A stretch of 64,000 bases of DNA from Nocardia rosealba (lineage in GTDB: Bacteria; Actinomycetota; Actinomycetes; Mycobacteriales; Mycobacteriaceae). The notes beneath the pieces are model-generated. The model made no database searches. It worked only from the letters and a program-made list of their open reading frames with translations, and had not been told where the DNA came from. Location: contig NZ_JAIWNA010000001.1 in the NCBI RefSeq assembly GCF_020216065.1, positions 694,505 to 758,504 on the forward strand, in the 5' to 3' direction. A program made the position numbers and the translations under genes. Below, in pieces: positions 26,469 to 35,647 of this stretch. The stretch's first letter is position 1; each line of letters begins with the position of its first letter.

Positions 26469-27680
26469 CTATGCCCTCTGCGCGCTGTGCAGGCGGGCGG
26501 TGGCTACGGCTCGGCGGGGGTCGCGGGCGGGGAGCAGCATGAGGGCGTGTTCGTGGACGGCGATGTCGTCGGGGGTGGCTTCGCCGTAGGTGAGGGCGTG
26601 GTGGGGATCGGGGCTGGCCAGGACCGCGTTGCGCATGGCGACGGCGAGATAGTCGCGCCATTCGGTGAGGCCGGGAGTCTCCGAATCCGGAAGCAGGGGA
26701 CCGTGATACAGCCGGACGGCGGTGTCGAGGTCGCCGGATTCCAGGGCGCGCAGTACGTCGAGCGCGTCACAGGACAGGGGAGTGGTGAAGCGGTAGACGC
26801 GGTTGGTGATGTCGCCGCCGGTGGCGCGGCGCAGGTACGACATCTCCGATTTCAGGGTGCTCGCGCCGACCGCGCGGTCACCGTATACGGCGTAGTGCAG
26901 GCGTTCGTGGCTGTAGCCGTCGTCGCTGAGGGCGAGCAGGGTGAGGATCTCGAGCTGACGTGGGCGCAACCGGATCGGGGTGCCGTCGCGCATCAACCGG
27001 CCGGTGCCGAGGCAGGTCAGTCGCATGCCCGCCGGTGCGGGTGTCGACGTGTGCAGTTTGGCTTCGATGGCACTGGTCATGGTGCGCACCGTGGCCATGG
27101 CCAGCGGGTGCGAACGCTTCCAGGTGGTCGACAGGTCGAGCACACCGAGCAGGGTGCCGTCGGCCGCGCGGATCGGCGCGCAATAGCAGACCCAGCCGTG
27201 CAGGGCGGCGACGAGATGTTCGGCCGAGAACACGGTGTGTGGTCGATCGGTGCGCAACGCCAGCGACAGCGCGTTCGTCCCCATGTGCGCCTCGTCCCAC
27301 CGCCCACCCGGCGCGAAGTTCACCTGCTCGGCCCGCCGCCGCATGACCGGCCCGCCGTAGGTCCACAGAATCGTCCCCGAAGCATCGGTCACCGCCGCCA
27401 CGTACCCCGCGTCGTCGGCCACACTGTGCAACTGGTCCTTCAACTCGCTCACCGGCCCACGCAGCGGCGACTCGGCCCACTTCGGCCCGATATCGGTCTC
27501 GCTCTCGGGCGCGCAATCCCGCCCCGGATCAACCGTCCGCAACGACCGCAACCACGACTGCGCCACCTCGGCCCGCACCCCGGAACTCCGCCCGAGCGCC
27601 GATTCCCCCGCAGGCACCCACTGCGCCCACTCCCGCTCCAGCGCAGCCCGCTGCGCCGAGAGCGTCAGCTGCGATGCCAT
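26469..27680 (-). CDS. GAF-domain transcriptional activator
   Basis: 403 residues. After a helical start with SWLRSLRTVDPGRD, a GAF-like sensor domain spans about 75-205 (VAAVTDASGTILWTYGG, VCYCAPIRAADGTLLGVLDLSTTW, each in part). The C-terminal part has RPRQLEILTLLALSDDGYSHERLHYAVYGDRAVGASTLKSEMSYLRR (in part), a winged-helix-like arrangement, without the AAA+ domain of AcoR. Such proteins sit upstream of ALDH/DUF779 genes in Actinobacteria and activate them. Expected ligand: acetaldehyde, ethanolamine or a related effector. Probably binds the two 21-bp elements. Confidence 0.72.
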   Translation of the reverse strand: MASQLTLSAQRAALEREWAQWVPAGESALGRSSGVRAEVAQSWLRSLRTVDPGRDCAPESETDIGPKWAESPLRGPVSELKDQLHSVADDAGYVAAVTDASGTILWTYGGPVMRRRAEQVNFAPGGRWDEAHMGTNALSLALRTDRPHTVFSAEHLVAALHGWVCYCAPIRAADGTLLGVLDLSTTWKRSHPLAMATVRTMTSAIEAKLHTSTPAPAGMRLTCLGTGRLMRDGTPIRLRPRQLEILTLLALSDDGYSHERLHYAVYGDRAVGASTLKSEMSYLRRATGGDITNRVYRFTTPLSCDALDVLRALESGDLDTAVRLYHGPLLPDSETPGLTEWRDYLAVAMRNAVLASPDPHHALTYGEATPDDIAVHEHALMLLPARDPRRAVATARLHSAQRA

Positions 27681-27893
27681 GGGGGTTCCTGTCCGGTCGC
27701 TATCAGGGACTTCGCCCCCAATGATGCCCCACCTATGCCCCGCCCAACAGCCGTTTCGGTGGTGGGTCCAGGGATCGGCGCAACCGCTGTCCGTCGGTCG
27801 CGCCGAGCTTCGGCGGCAGCCGAGTAGGCCGCGCGGCAGCCGAGCGGCAGAATGATCGCGTCAGAATCATCGACCTGCCGGGGGGCATTCACA

Positions 27894-29690
27894 ATGGAAC
27901 GGACATTCCAGGTAGATCTGCGTGGCATCGTCGATCTGCTCAGCCATCACCTTTATTCGAGTCCTCAGGTGTTCCTACGGGAGGTGCTGCAGAACGGTGT
28001 CGATGCGATCGCGGCTCGGCAGGGGCTCCACCCGCAGTGGTCGGGCGGGATCGATATCGAGACGATCGAGCACACCGGCGACGGCACCTTGCGGATCCAC
28101 GACAACGGCATCGGCCTGACCGAAGACGAGGTGCACACCTTCCTCGCCACCATCGGCAACAGCTCCAAGCGCGACGAGCTCGGGTTCACTCGTCAGGAGT
28201 TCCTCGGCCAGTTCGGTATCGGACTGCTGTCGTGCTTCCTGGTCTCCGATCACGTGCGGGTGCTGACCAGGTCGGCACGCGGTGGACCGACGCTCGAATG
28301 GCTCGGCCGGTCCTCGGGCCAGTACTCAGTCACCCGCGCGGCGGTCGAACGCCCGGAACCCGGTACCACCGTGGTGCTTTCACCGCGGCCCGACCACAGC
28401 CGGTGGTTCGAGTACGCGACGGTGCTGGAGCTCGCGCGGAAATTCGGTGGGCTGCTGCCTGTTCCGGTGTCGGTCGCCGATACGCCGGTGACGGTGGGGA
28501 CGCTCCCGTGGCAGGTGCCGTACCGGACGGCCGCTGAGCGAACGGCGGCGCTGTACGCCTACGCCGAACAGACCTTCGGCTTCCGGCCGCTGGACTGCCT
28601 CGACCTCTCGGTGGCCGAGGCCGGGCTGACCGGCGTCGCGTTCATCCTGCCGGTGCCCGCCAACCCCGCTGTGCGCGGCGGACATCGGGTATACCTGCGC
28701 CGGATGCTGCTGGGCGACGAGGTGACCGACCTGCTGCCGGAGTGGGCCTTCTTCGCACGCTGCGTGGTCGACACCACCGAACTCCGCCCGACCGCGAGCC
28801 GTGAATCCCTGTACTCCGACGATCTGCTCGTCGCCACCCGCCGCGCGCTCGGCAGCCGTATCCGCGATTGGCTCGTCACGATGTCGGTGACCGATCCGTC
28901 GACGCTGCACGCGTTCCTCGCTGTCCACCATCTCGGTGTGAAAGCGCTTGCCCTCCATGATGACGCGATGCTGCGGCTGGTCTTCGACTGGTGGCCGATG
29001 GAAACCGGCTGGGGGCCGATGACACTCGCGGAGTTCTGTCGCCGCAGCCCCATCGTCCGCTACACCACCACCGCCGACGAGTTCCGCGAGTTGGCCGCTG
29101 TCGCCGCCGCCCAGGGCATCGGCCTGATCAACGGCGGCTACACCTACGACGTGGCGATCATGAACCGCCTGACCACCCTCGACCCCGCCCTCGTCGTCCG
29201 CGGACTCGATCCCACCGAACTCGCCACCCGATTCGACGCGGCACCCGAGGACGATCCGCGCGTGGCGTACATCCTCGGCCACGCGCGGCAAACCCTGGCA
29301 TCGCTGGACTGCGTTCCGGTCGCCAAATCCTTCGATCCGGCGCAGCTACCCGCGCTGTTCCTCGCCGACCGGGATGTCTACCGGTCGCGAGAGCGCAGCG
29401 AGACCAAGGCGCGCACCGATGGCCTGTGGGCCGACGTGCTGGCGGCCGTCGAACCGGCCGACCAGCCCGAGGGCACACACCAACTGGTTCTGAACCTGCG
29501 CAATCCGATCGTGGTCACCATGCTCGACCTGACGGACCCGCACCTGATCGGCCTGGCGATCGAGTCGTTGTTCGCACAGGCCTTGCTGCAGGGTAGACAT
29601 CCGCTCGGTGCCACCGAGAGCGCGCTGATGAACCGCTCGTTCAGCGGCCTGCTGCAGTGGGCGATGCGCGGTCAGGACGCGATCCGATGA
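27894..29690 (+). CDS. HSP90-family GHKL ATPase
   Basis: 598 residues. The GHKL ATPase fold is clear: EVLQNGVDA near 30 (Mg2+-binding Asn), DNGIGLTEDE near 68 and GQFGIGLLSCF near 105, followed by HSP90-like middle-domain sequence (RMLLGDEVTDLLPEWAFFARCVVDT, in part). It is about as long as HtpG but diverges strongly after residue 300. The ATG at 27894 follows a GGGGGG run; the in-frame start at 27852 has no ribosome site. The stop overlaps the next start (ATGA), so it is coupled to the 924-residue TPR-like protein. Probably a chaperone with a dedicated partner or client. Confidence 0.8.
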   Translation: MERTFQVDLRGIVDLLSHHLYSSPQVFLREVLQNGVDAIAARQGLHPQWSGGIDIETIEHTGDGTLRIHDNGIGLTEDEVHTFLATIGNSSKRDELGFTRQEFLGQFGIGLLSCFLVSDHVRVLTRSARGGPTLEWLGRSSGQYSVTRAAVERPEPGTTVVLSPRPDHSRWFEYATVLELARKFGGLLPVPVSVADTPVTVGTLPWQVPYRTAAERTAALYAYAEQTFGFRPLDCLDLSVAEAGLTGVAFILPVPANPAVRGGHRVYLRRMLLGDEVTDLLPEWAFFARCVVDTTELRPTASRESLYSDDLLVATRRALGSRIRDWLVTMSVTDPSTLHAFLAVHHLGVKALALHDDAMLRLVFDWWPMETGWGPMTLAEFCRRSPIVRYTTTADEFRELAAVAAAQGIGLINGGYTYDVAIMNRLTTLDPALVVRGLDPTELATRFDAAPEDDPRVAYILGHARQTLASLDCVPVAKSFDPAQLPALFLADRDVYRSRERSETKARTDGLWADVLAAVEPADQPEGTHQLVLNLRNPIVVTMLDLTDPHLIGLAIESLFAQALLQGRHPLGATESALMNRSFSGLLQWAMRGQDAIR

Positions 29691-32461
29691 GCTACAGCGA
29701 AGCCGAGCTCCAAACCCGCTATCGCACACTGGATTCCGGTTGGCACGAAGCAGCCTTGGATGAATTGGCGGAGATCATCGCGCACGCCGAAGCGGGTGGT
29801 TACCACCGGCTGGCCTTCCGCGCACGACGTGATCTGGCGGATCGGCACTGCGTCTCGGGCCAGTGGGAGAAGGGCTTTCCGCTGTTCGCGCGGTGTCTGG
29901 CCGAGTTCGACAGCCGCCCGGAGGATTTCGGTCCGCACGAGGAGTACTCACTGCGCTCGTGGTATGTGCGCACGGTGACGACCATGGCGGAGTATCCCGA
30001 GATCAGCGTCGAACAGATCACCGGCCTGCACGCCGATATTCGCCGCCGGTTCGCCGCGCACCGGCACAGCCTCGCCGGATTGCACACGGCCGAGCGCTGG
30101 TTGGCGTATGTGCGCGGCGATTGGGCTGCGGAGGAGGTCGCCTATCGGCAATGGCACCTGGCCGGTGGGCCGCGACCGAACTATATGTGGGACTTCGAGA
30201 ACGAGATCGAGCGCCTGGTTCATCGCGGGGATCGTGCCTCCGTCGATCGCGCCCTCGCACTCGCCGAGCCGGTGCTCGACGGCCGGTTGACCTTCGCCGA
30301 GTCGACCGCGCCGATCGAAGCACACATGCTGCCGTTCTGGGCGACCAGACTTCCCCCGGAGCGGGTGGCAGAGGTATTCCAGCGGATGGATCGCGGGTTC
30401 GACGACGGTGGCCCGTGGCGTTACGAGTATCCGAGCAAGGTCATCGAATTCCTGGCGCTGACGGGGAACGAAGCCGAAGCATTCGAGCGATACCGGCGAC
30501 GCATGTGCCACTTCACGACGTTGAGCCGCCCGTACGGCCGCATGGAATTCGCTACGAGCTGCGCTGTCGCCCTCGGACGTCTGGTCCGGCTCGGCCGCGG
30601 TCCCGAGGCGGTGCCGTGCCGTGGTTGCTCGGGCAAGCATCCGACGAAGACGCTGTCCGAACGGCACAACGAGTTGCGGGCAGAGGCCCTGGCGCTGGCC
30701 GCGACGTTCGACGCGCGCAACGGCACGACCTGGCAGACCGAGCAGGTCACACGCAGATTGTCCGCCGATCCGTTGCTCGAGTTCCTGCCGTTGCGGCCCG
30801 GCGCACGACCGGTCCTGCACCGTGTCTCACCGATCGGGTGCACACCCGACGTCGCGGTACACGCCGCGCGCTGGCTGCTCGACCGAGGACTCGGCATCGC
30901 GGCGGGTCAGTATCTCGGATTGGTCGGGGAGCCGACAGACCCGGCTGTTGCCGCGGGAGTACTCGAACTGAAGGCTCGCCGCGCCGATGATGACACCACG
31001 CTCCCCCGGCTGCGCGAAGCAGCAGCGGCTTTCGCGGCAGCGGGCGAACCCGTGCGCGGGGACCTGTGCCTGGTTGCGGCGGCGGGTTGGTTGCGGTTCG
31101 AGAAGCGTTGGGCCGAGGCATTGGAGGAGCTGTCGGCACCGTTGGAAAGGCTTCGCGCCGAAGCGGACCCGGAATCGGTCGGCCACGCGGAGGTGACGTT
31201 GGCCGCTCTCCAGTATGCCCTCGAGCGCGATGGCAACGGTTATCCGCTGATCGAGGAAGTCGTTCGCCGCGCGGAGATGATCGGCGACCCACGACTGCTC
31301 GGGGAGGCTCGCTATCAATACGGGTGGATGCGGCAAGGGCGCGGTGATGACGTGAAGCTGATCGCCGTCGACTACACCGCCGCGGTCTGCGCGCTGGCCG
31401 CAGGCGGTGCTGATTTCCGGGCCAGGCAGGTGCTGAATCAGCTGGGCACACTCTTCGGGAAAACCAAGGACTGGCCCGCCTTGCTCGACAGTCTCGACCG
31501 ATGCCAGAGCGCGTTGCCGCCGCACACGGGACGCCTGGTGATCGCGGCATTGCGGTGGCTGCGCGGTGAGACGTTGCATAGTGCTGGGCGCAACGAGGAG
31601 GCCCTCGTCGAATTGTCCTTTGCCGCACACGAATATGACGCGATCGATATTCTCAACACCTCGAAACGGGCCCACTGGGTGAAGCTTGCCGAAGTGTGCG
31701 CCGCGCTGAGCGACTGGGAACAAGCCCTTCGGCACAGCGAATACGCCTGTGCGTGGGCGGATCGTGCCCGCCGAAACGGTGCGCTAGGTGATGCCGTCAC
31801 GATGGTCACCGGCCGTAGCGTCCTGGCTGATTCGTTGCGCGAACTCGGCCGCCTCGATCGCGCCGTCAGCGAATATCACACCCTCGTCGACGAGGCGCTG
31901 GCTGCCGATCGACACCACACCGCCCTGTACGCGCACAGCCAGGCGGGCGACCTCCTCCTGCGGCTCAACCGTCCGGCCGCGGCGGCCACCGACTTCCATG
32001 TGGCGGCTGACCTGAGTGCGCAGGCGCCCCAGACACCGCGCGTGCTGCGAACCCTTCGGATGAAGGAGGTGATAGCCCACGTGCGCGCTGGTGCGGTGGA
32101 CGCGGCGGAGACGGCGCTGGAGCAGGCGCGGGCGATCGAGGCGACCGCCTCCGACCATGCCGCACGTCTGGATCTCGCTATCGCGCACGTGTTGTTCGCG
32201 CGTGGGAAAACCGCTGCGGCGCTGGAACATACGGTGCGTGCGCAGGACACGCTGCAGGCCACCGGCTACTACTCCACAGCGGGTATGGCGGCCCTGTTCC
32301 TGGCTCAGCAACATCTGGCTGCCGCACGACCGGATCTCGCGGTGACGGTGTTGCGGTCGTCGATCCCCCGTTATCCGAAGGATGAGCCCGTCGTCGACGA
32401 GTTGTCCGCATTGCTCGGCAGCCTCGAAGCTCAGCACCACCCGCTACCGAGCCGGCGGTGA
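29687..32461 (+). CDS. Large TPR-like helical-repeat protein, HSP90 partner
   Basis: 924 residues, almost wholly helical with spaced Ala/Leu/Tyr patterns of tetratricopeptide-like repeats, clearest from about 480 to 880 (AEALEELSAPLERL, RAKDWPALLDSL-like, LGRLDRAVSEYHTLVDEAL). Around residue 311 a C-RG-C pair (PCRGCSGKHPT) resembles half of a zinc site. There is no signal peptide, membrane helix or catalytic motif. Translational coupling to the HSP90-family gene suggests a complex, in line with eukaryotic HSP90 binding TPR co-chaperones, but that parallel is only inference. Confidence 0.65.
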   Translation: MSYSEAELQTRYRTLDSGWHEAALDELAEIIAHAEAGGYHRLAFRARRDLADRHCVSGQWEKGFPLFARCLAEFDSRPEDFGPHEEYSLRSWYVRTVTTMAEYPEISVEQITGLHADIRRRFAAHRHSLAGLHTAERWLAYVRGDWAAEEVAYRQWHLAGGPRPNYMWDFENEIERLVHRGDRASVDRALALAEPVLDGRLTFAESTAPIEAHMLPFWATRLPPERVAEVFQRMDRGFDDGGPWRYEYPSKVIEFLALTGNEAEAFERYRRRMCHFTTLSRPYGRMEFATSCAVALGRLVRLGRGPEAVPCRGCSGKHPTKTLSERHNELRAEALALAATFDARNGTTWQTEQVTRRLSADPLLEFLPLRPGARPVLHRVSPIGCTPDVAVHAARWLLDRGLGIAAGQYLGLVGEPTDPAVAAGVLELKARRADDDTTLPRLREAAAAFAAAGEPVRGDLCLVAAAGWLRFEKRWAEALEELSAPLERLRAEADPESVGHAEVTLAALQYALERDGNGYPLIEEVVRRAEMIGDPRLLGEARYQYGWMRQGRGDDVKLIAVDYTAAVCALAAGGADFRARQVLNQLGTLFGKTKDWPALLDSLDRCQSALPPHTGRLVIAALRWLRGETLHSAGRNEEALVELSFAAHEYDAIDILNTSKRAHWVKLAEVCAALSDWEQALRHSEYACAWADRARRNGALGDAVTMVTGRSVLADSLRELGRLDRAVSEYHTLVDEALAADRHHTALYAHSQAGDLLLRLNRPAAAATDFHVAADLSAQAPQTPRVLRTLRMKEVIAHVRAGAVDAAETALEQARAIEATASDHAARLDLAIAHVLFARGKTAAALEHTVRAQDTLQATGYYSTAGMAALFLAQQHLAAARPDLAVTVLRSSIPRYPKDEPVVDELSALLGSLEAQHHPLPSRR

Positions 32462-32650
32462 CCGCCACTACGCCGTAACCGGTGTAGCACGGAGGGCTAC
32501 GCTTGACGTAGGGGCTGGAGAGCATGCTCGAGGTTGTCCCGCTCTGAGGTGCTGAGCCGCAGTAGGAACTTGTCAATACCGCTGCGGTACAACAACTGAA
32601 TCGGACTGCGGAGTGATGTGTCGCCGGGTGGGGACCGTCAAGGTGGTCAC

Positions 32651-33448
32651 GTGCGTATCGCCGACATCTCCCCGAGTCCCGCCGATGTGGAGCGAACGGC
32701 GGGTGGGGTGAAAATTTGGGGTGCGATCGGTGCCTATGTTGTGACAACCCTTGCCGCTTCGGTGTTTTTCCTTGCGGTGCAGCCTTTTTCGGGGATAGAT
32801 CCGGCCGTGCTGTCACTGGTTCAATTCGCCCCGGCGGTCGGTGCCCTCACCACATGGCTGGTGTTCCGCAAGACCGTCGCCGCGGTGCTCCCCGCTGCGG
32901 TTTCCGGTCGGCGGGCGGCCAGGAATGTCGCGGCAATCGTCGCGGTGTGTGTCGGGTACTGGTTGCTGCTCATGGGGGTGGCGGTTGCGTCGGGGACGGC
33001 CACCGTGGGGCCTGCCGCGATCGGGAGTGTGCCCTTCGTCGTGTTTCTCGTGGTGCAACTGGTCGGGGCCGGTGGGGAGGAGATCGGGTGGCGGGGGTTG
33101 ATGCAGCCGATGCTCGAAGCGCGGATGGCCAGGTTCGGGGCCGTGGCGGTGACCGGGGCGGTGTGGGCGCTGTGGCATGTCCAGGCCTTCACGGCCGGGC
33201 CGGTGGTCGCGATGTGCTTCTTCGTGGCGACGACGGCGTTCGCGATGGTGCTCGGCTATCTGGGCACGGGGAGTTTCGGTCAGCGTGTGATCGTCGCCTC
33301 GATCGGGCACTGGTTGATCAATATCGCGGGATATCTGCTGGCCGGAGACGCCACGACGGACCGGCCGCAGATCGTTTTCGTCGCGGTGGCCGCCGTGCTG
33401 GTCGCCGTGGCCACGATGACGGTTCGCGCGGTGGGAACCCGCCGCTGA
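32651..33448 (+). CDS. CPBP-family intramembrane metalloprotease
   Basis: 265 residues with about seven to eight hydrophobic helices. GGEEIGWRG near 141 (EExxxR), ALWHVQAF near 173 and IGHWLIN near 218 provide the glutamates and histidines of the CPBP/Rce1-like active site. Bacterial members are linked to processing of membrane-associated peptides or prenylated proteins; the substrate is unknown here. The GTG at 32651 has AAGGTGG upstream. The 189-bp gap before it shows no recognisable element. Confidence 0.85.
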   Translation: MRIADISPSPADVERTAGGVKIWGAIGAYVVTTLAASVFFLAVQPFSGIDPAVLSLVQFAPAVGALTTWLVFRKTVAAVLPAAVSGRRAARNVAAIVAVCVGYWLLLMGVAVASGTATVGPAAIGSVPFVVFLVVQLVGAGGEEIGWRGLMQPMLEARMARFGAVAVTGAVWALWHVQAFTAGPVVAMCFFVATTAFAMVLGYLGTGSFGQRVIVASIGHWLINIAGYLLAGDATTDRPQIVFVAVAAVLVAVATMTVRAVGTRR

Positions 33449-33490
33449 TGGTTGTCGGCACTGTCTCGGCACGTGTGGCACGCTGGCAGC

Positions 33491-35542
33491 GTGAACCGGT
33501 TGGGTAGCGCGACTTCGCCGTATCTGCGTCAGCACGCCGACAACCCGGTGCATTGGCGGGAGTGGGATGCCGATGCACTGGCCGAGGCGGCCGAGCGGGA
33601 TGTGCCGATCCTGCTCTCGGTCGGGTACGCGTCGTGTCACTGGTGCCATGTGATGGCGCACGAGTCGTTCGAGGACGTAGCGACGGCCGAGCAGATGAAC
33701 GCCGACTTCGTGTGCGTGAAGGTCGACCGGGAGGAACGCCCCGACCTGGACGCGGTGTACATGACCGCGACCGTCGCCATGACCGGACAGGGCGGGTGGC
33801 CGATGACCTGCTTCCTCACCCCCGACGGTGCGCCGTTCTACTGCGGCACCTACTACCCCAAGCAACCGCGCGGCGGGATGCCCTCGTTCACCCAGCTGCT
33901 CACGGCCATCACCGAGACGTGGCGCAACCGCCGCGACGAGGTGGACAAGGCCGCCGACCAGGTCACCGAGGCCCTGCGCGCGCAGGCGACCGGCCTGCCC
34001 GACGGTGAGATCGCCCTCACCGCAGAACTTCTCGACAAAGCGGTCCTCGCCGTCGCCGCCGACGAGGACCGGGTACACGGCGGATTCGGTGGGGCACCGA
34101 AGTTTCCGCCGTCGGCGATGCTCGAGGGCCTGCTGCGGCATTGGGAACGCACCGGCGACCAGGCCGTGTTCGACCTGGTAGAGCGCGCGGCCGAGGCGAT
34201 GGCGCGCGGCGGCATCTACGACCAGTTGCGTGGCGGGTTCGCCAGATACGCGGTCGACGCGAATTGGCTTGTGCCGCACTTCGAGAAGATGCTCTACGAC
34301 AACGCCCTGTTGTTGCGCGCCTACGCTCATCTGGCCAGACGAGCACCGGCGACCCCATTGGAATCGTTGCCGCACAGGGTTTCCCGCGAGACGGTCGAAT
34401 TCCTGCTCGCGGATCTCGGTACCGCCGAAGGCGGTTTCGCCTCCGCCCTCGACGCCGACACCCACCTCGAGCCGGGCGGTCCGGGTGTGGAGGGCGCCAC
34501 CTATGTGTGGACGCCCGCCGAGCTGGTCGGCGAACTCGGCCCGCTCGACGGCATGTGGGCCGCCGACGCATTCGGTGTCACCACGGCGGGCAACTTCGAA
34601 CAGGGCACCTCCGTGCTCACCCGCCACAGCGACCCGGTCGACGCCGAACAGTCGGCCCGGTTCGATCGGTTGCGCGCCGAGCTGTTCCGGATTCGCACCG
34701 AGCGCCCGCAACCGGCGCGCGACGACAAAGTGGTCACCGCCTGGAACGGGATGGCCATCACCGCGCTCGCGGAAGCCGGTGCGGCGCTGGAGGAACCGTC
34801 CTGGGTGGCTGCTGCCGTGCGGTGCGCGCGTTTCCTGCTCGACGTGCACCTCGTCGACGGACGCCTGCGCCGCGCCTCCCTCGACGGTGTCGCGGGCGCC
34901 CCACCCGCCGTGCTCGAGGACTACGCCTGGCTCACCACCGGCCTGCTCGCCCTGTACCAGGCCACCGGCGAACCCGATTGGCTCGCCGCCGCCCAGGTGA
35001 TCCTCGACGCGGCGATCGAGCATTTCGCCGACCCCGACCGTCCCGGCAGCTGGTTCGACACCGCCGACGACGCCGAAACCCTGGTGACCCGCCCCCGAGA
35101 CCCCATCGACGGCGCCACCCCCTCGGGCACCTCCGCCCTCGCCGAGGCCCTGCTCACCGCCTCGGCCGTCGCCGACCCCGACCGCGCCGTCCGCTACCGC
35201 GAGCTGGCCGATCACACCCTCGCCCGCGGCGCACTCCTGCTCGACCGCGCACCGCGCACCGCGGGCCATTGGCTCGCCGTCGCCGAAGCCGCCGTCCGCG
35301 GCCCGTTCCAGGTGGCCATCGCCGCAACCGAAAAGACCTCGGCCACCATGGAACTCCTCGCAGCCGCCCGCACGGCCGCACCGGGCGGCTCGATCGTGCT
35401 CGCCGCGCCCCCGGACGCCGCCCCACTGCTCACCGACCGCCCCCTCGTCGACGGCCACCCCGCCGCCTACGTCTGCCGAGGTTCGATCTGCGACCTCCCC
35501 GTCACCGACCCCGCGGACCTGACTCTGGCTCTGCGCACCTGA
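33491..35542 (+). CDS. YyaL/spermatogenesis-associated-20-like thioredoxin-domain protein
   Basis: 683 residues. An N-terminal thioredoxin-like domain has GYASCHWCHVMAHESFED with CxxC at about 49-52; GQGGWPMTCFLTPDG and FYCGTYYP follow. The C-terminal two thirds resemble an (alpha/alpha)6 glycosidase/epimerase-type barrel (GGIYDQLRGGFARYAVD). Length and order match Rv1084 between mca and the hemolysin III region. Biological role unknown; a redox or sugar-binding function is inferred from the domains. The GTG at 33491 starts directly before RLGSATSPYLRQHADNPVHW (part), the usual N-terminus. Confidence 0.88.
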   Translation: MNRLGSATSPYLRQHADNPVHWREWDADALAEAAERDVPILLSVGYASCHWCHVMAHESFEDVATAEQMNADFVCVKVDREERPDLDAVYMTATVAMTGQGGWPMTCFLTPDGAPFYCGTYYPKQPRGGMPSFTQLLTAITETWRNRRDEVDKAADQVTEALRAQATGLPDGEIALTAELLDKAVLAVAADEDRVHGGFGGAPKFPPSAMLEGLLRHWERTGDQAVFDLVERAAEAMARGGIYDQLRGGFARYAVDANWLVPHFEKMLYDNALLLRAYAHLARRAPATPLESLPHRVSRETVEFLLADLGTAEGGFASALDADTHLEPGGPGVEGATYVWTPAELVGELGPLDGMWAADAFGVTTAGNFEQGTSVLTRHSDPVDAEQSARFDRLRAELFRIRTERPQPARDDKVVTAWNGMAITALAEAGAALEEPSWVAAAVRCARFLLDVHLVDGRLRRASLDGVAGAPPAVLEDYAWLTTGLLALYQATGEPDWLAAAQVILDAAIEHFADPDRPGSWFDTADDAETLVTRPRDPIDGATPSGTSALAEALLTASAVADPDRAVRYRELADHTLARGALLLDRAPRTAGHWLAVAEAAVRGPFQVAIAATEKTSATMELLAAARTAAPGGSIVLAAPPDAAPLLTDRPLVDGHPAAYVCRGSICDLPVTDPADLTLALRT

Positions 35543-35647
35543 CAGAGGGTCTCGGTCGGGGCGGCCTGGTCTTGTCGGCAATTAGGCGCAACCTACGCCC
35601 TTGTGGGGCAAGCGGATTCGATTCGGCCGCTCGGCAGGTGCCGCCGA

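Noticed and set aside
32462..32650. Possible small gene between the TPR-like and CPBP genes
   Set aside because: Only short frames without ribosome sites or sensible composition.
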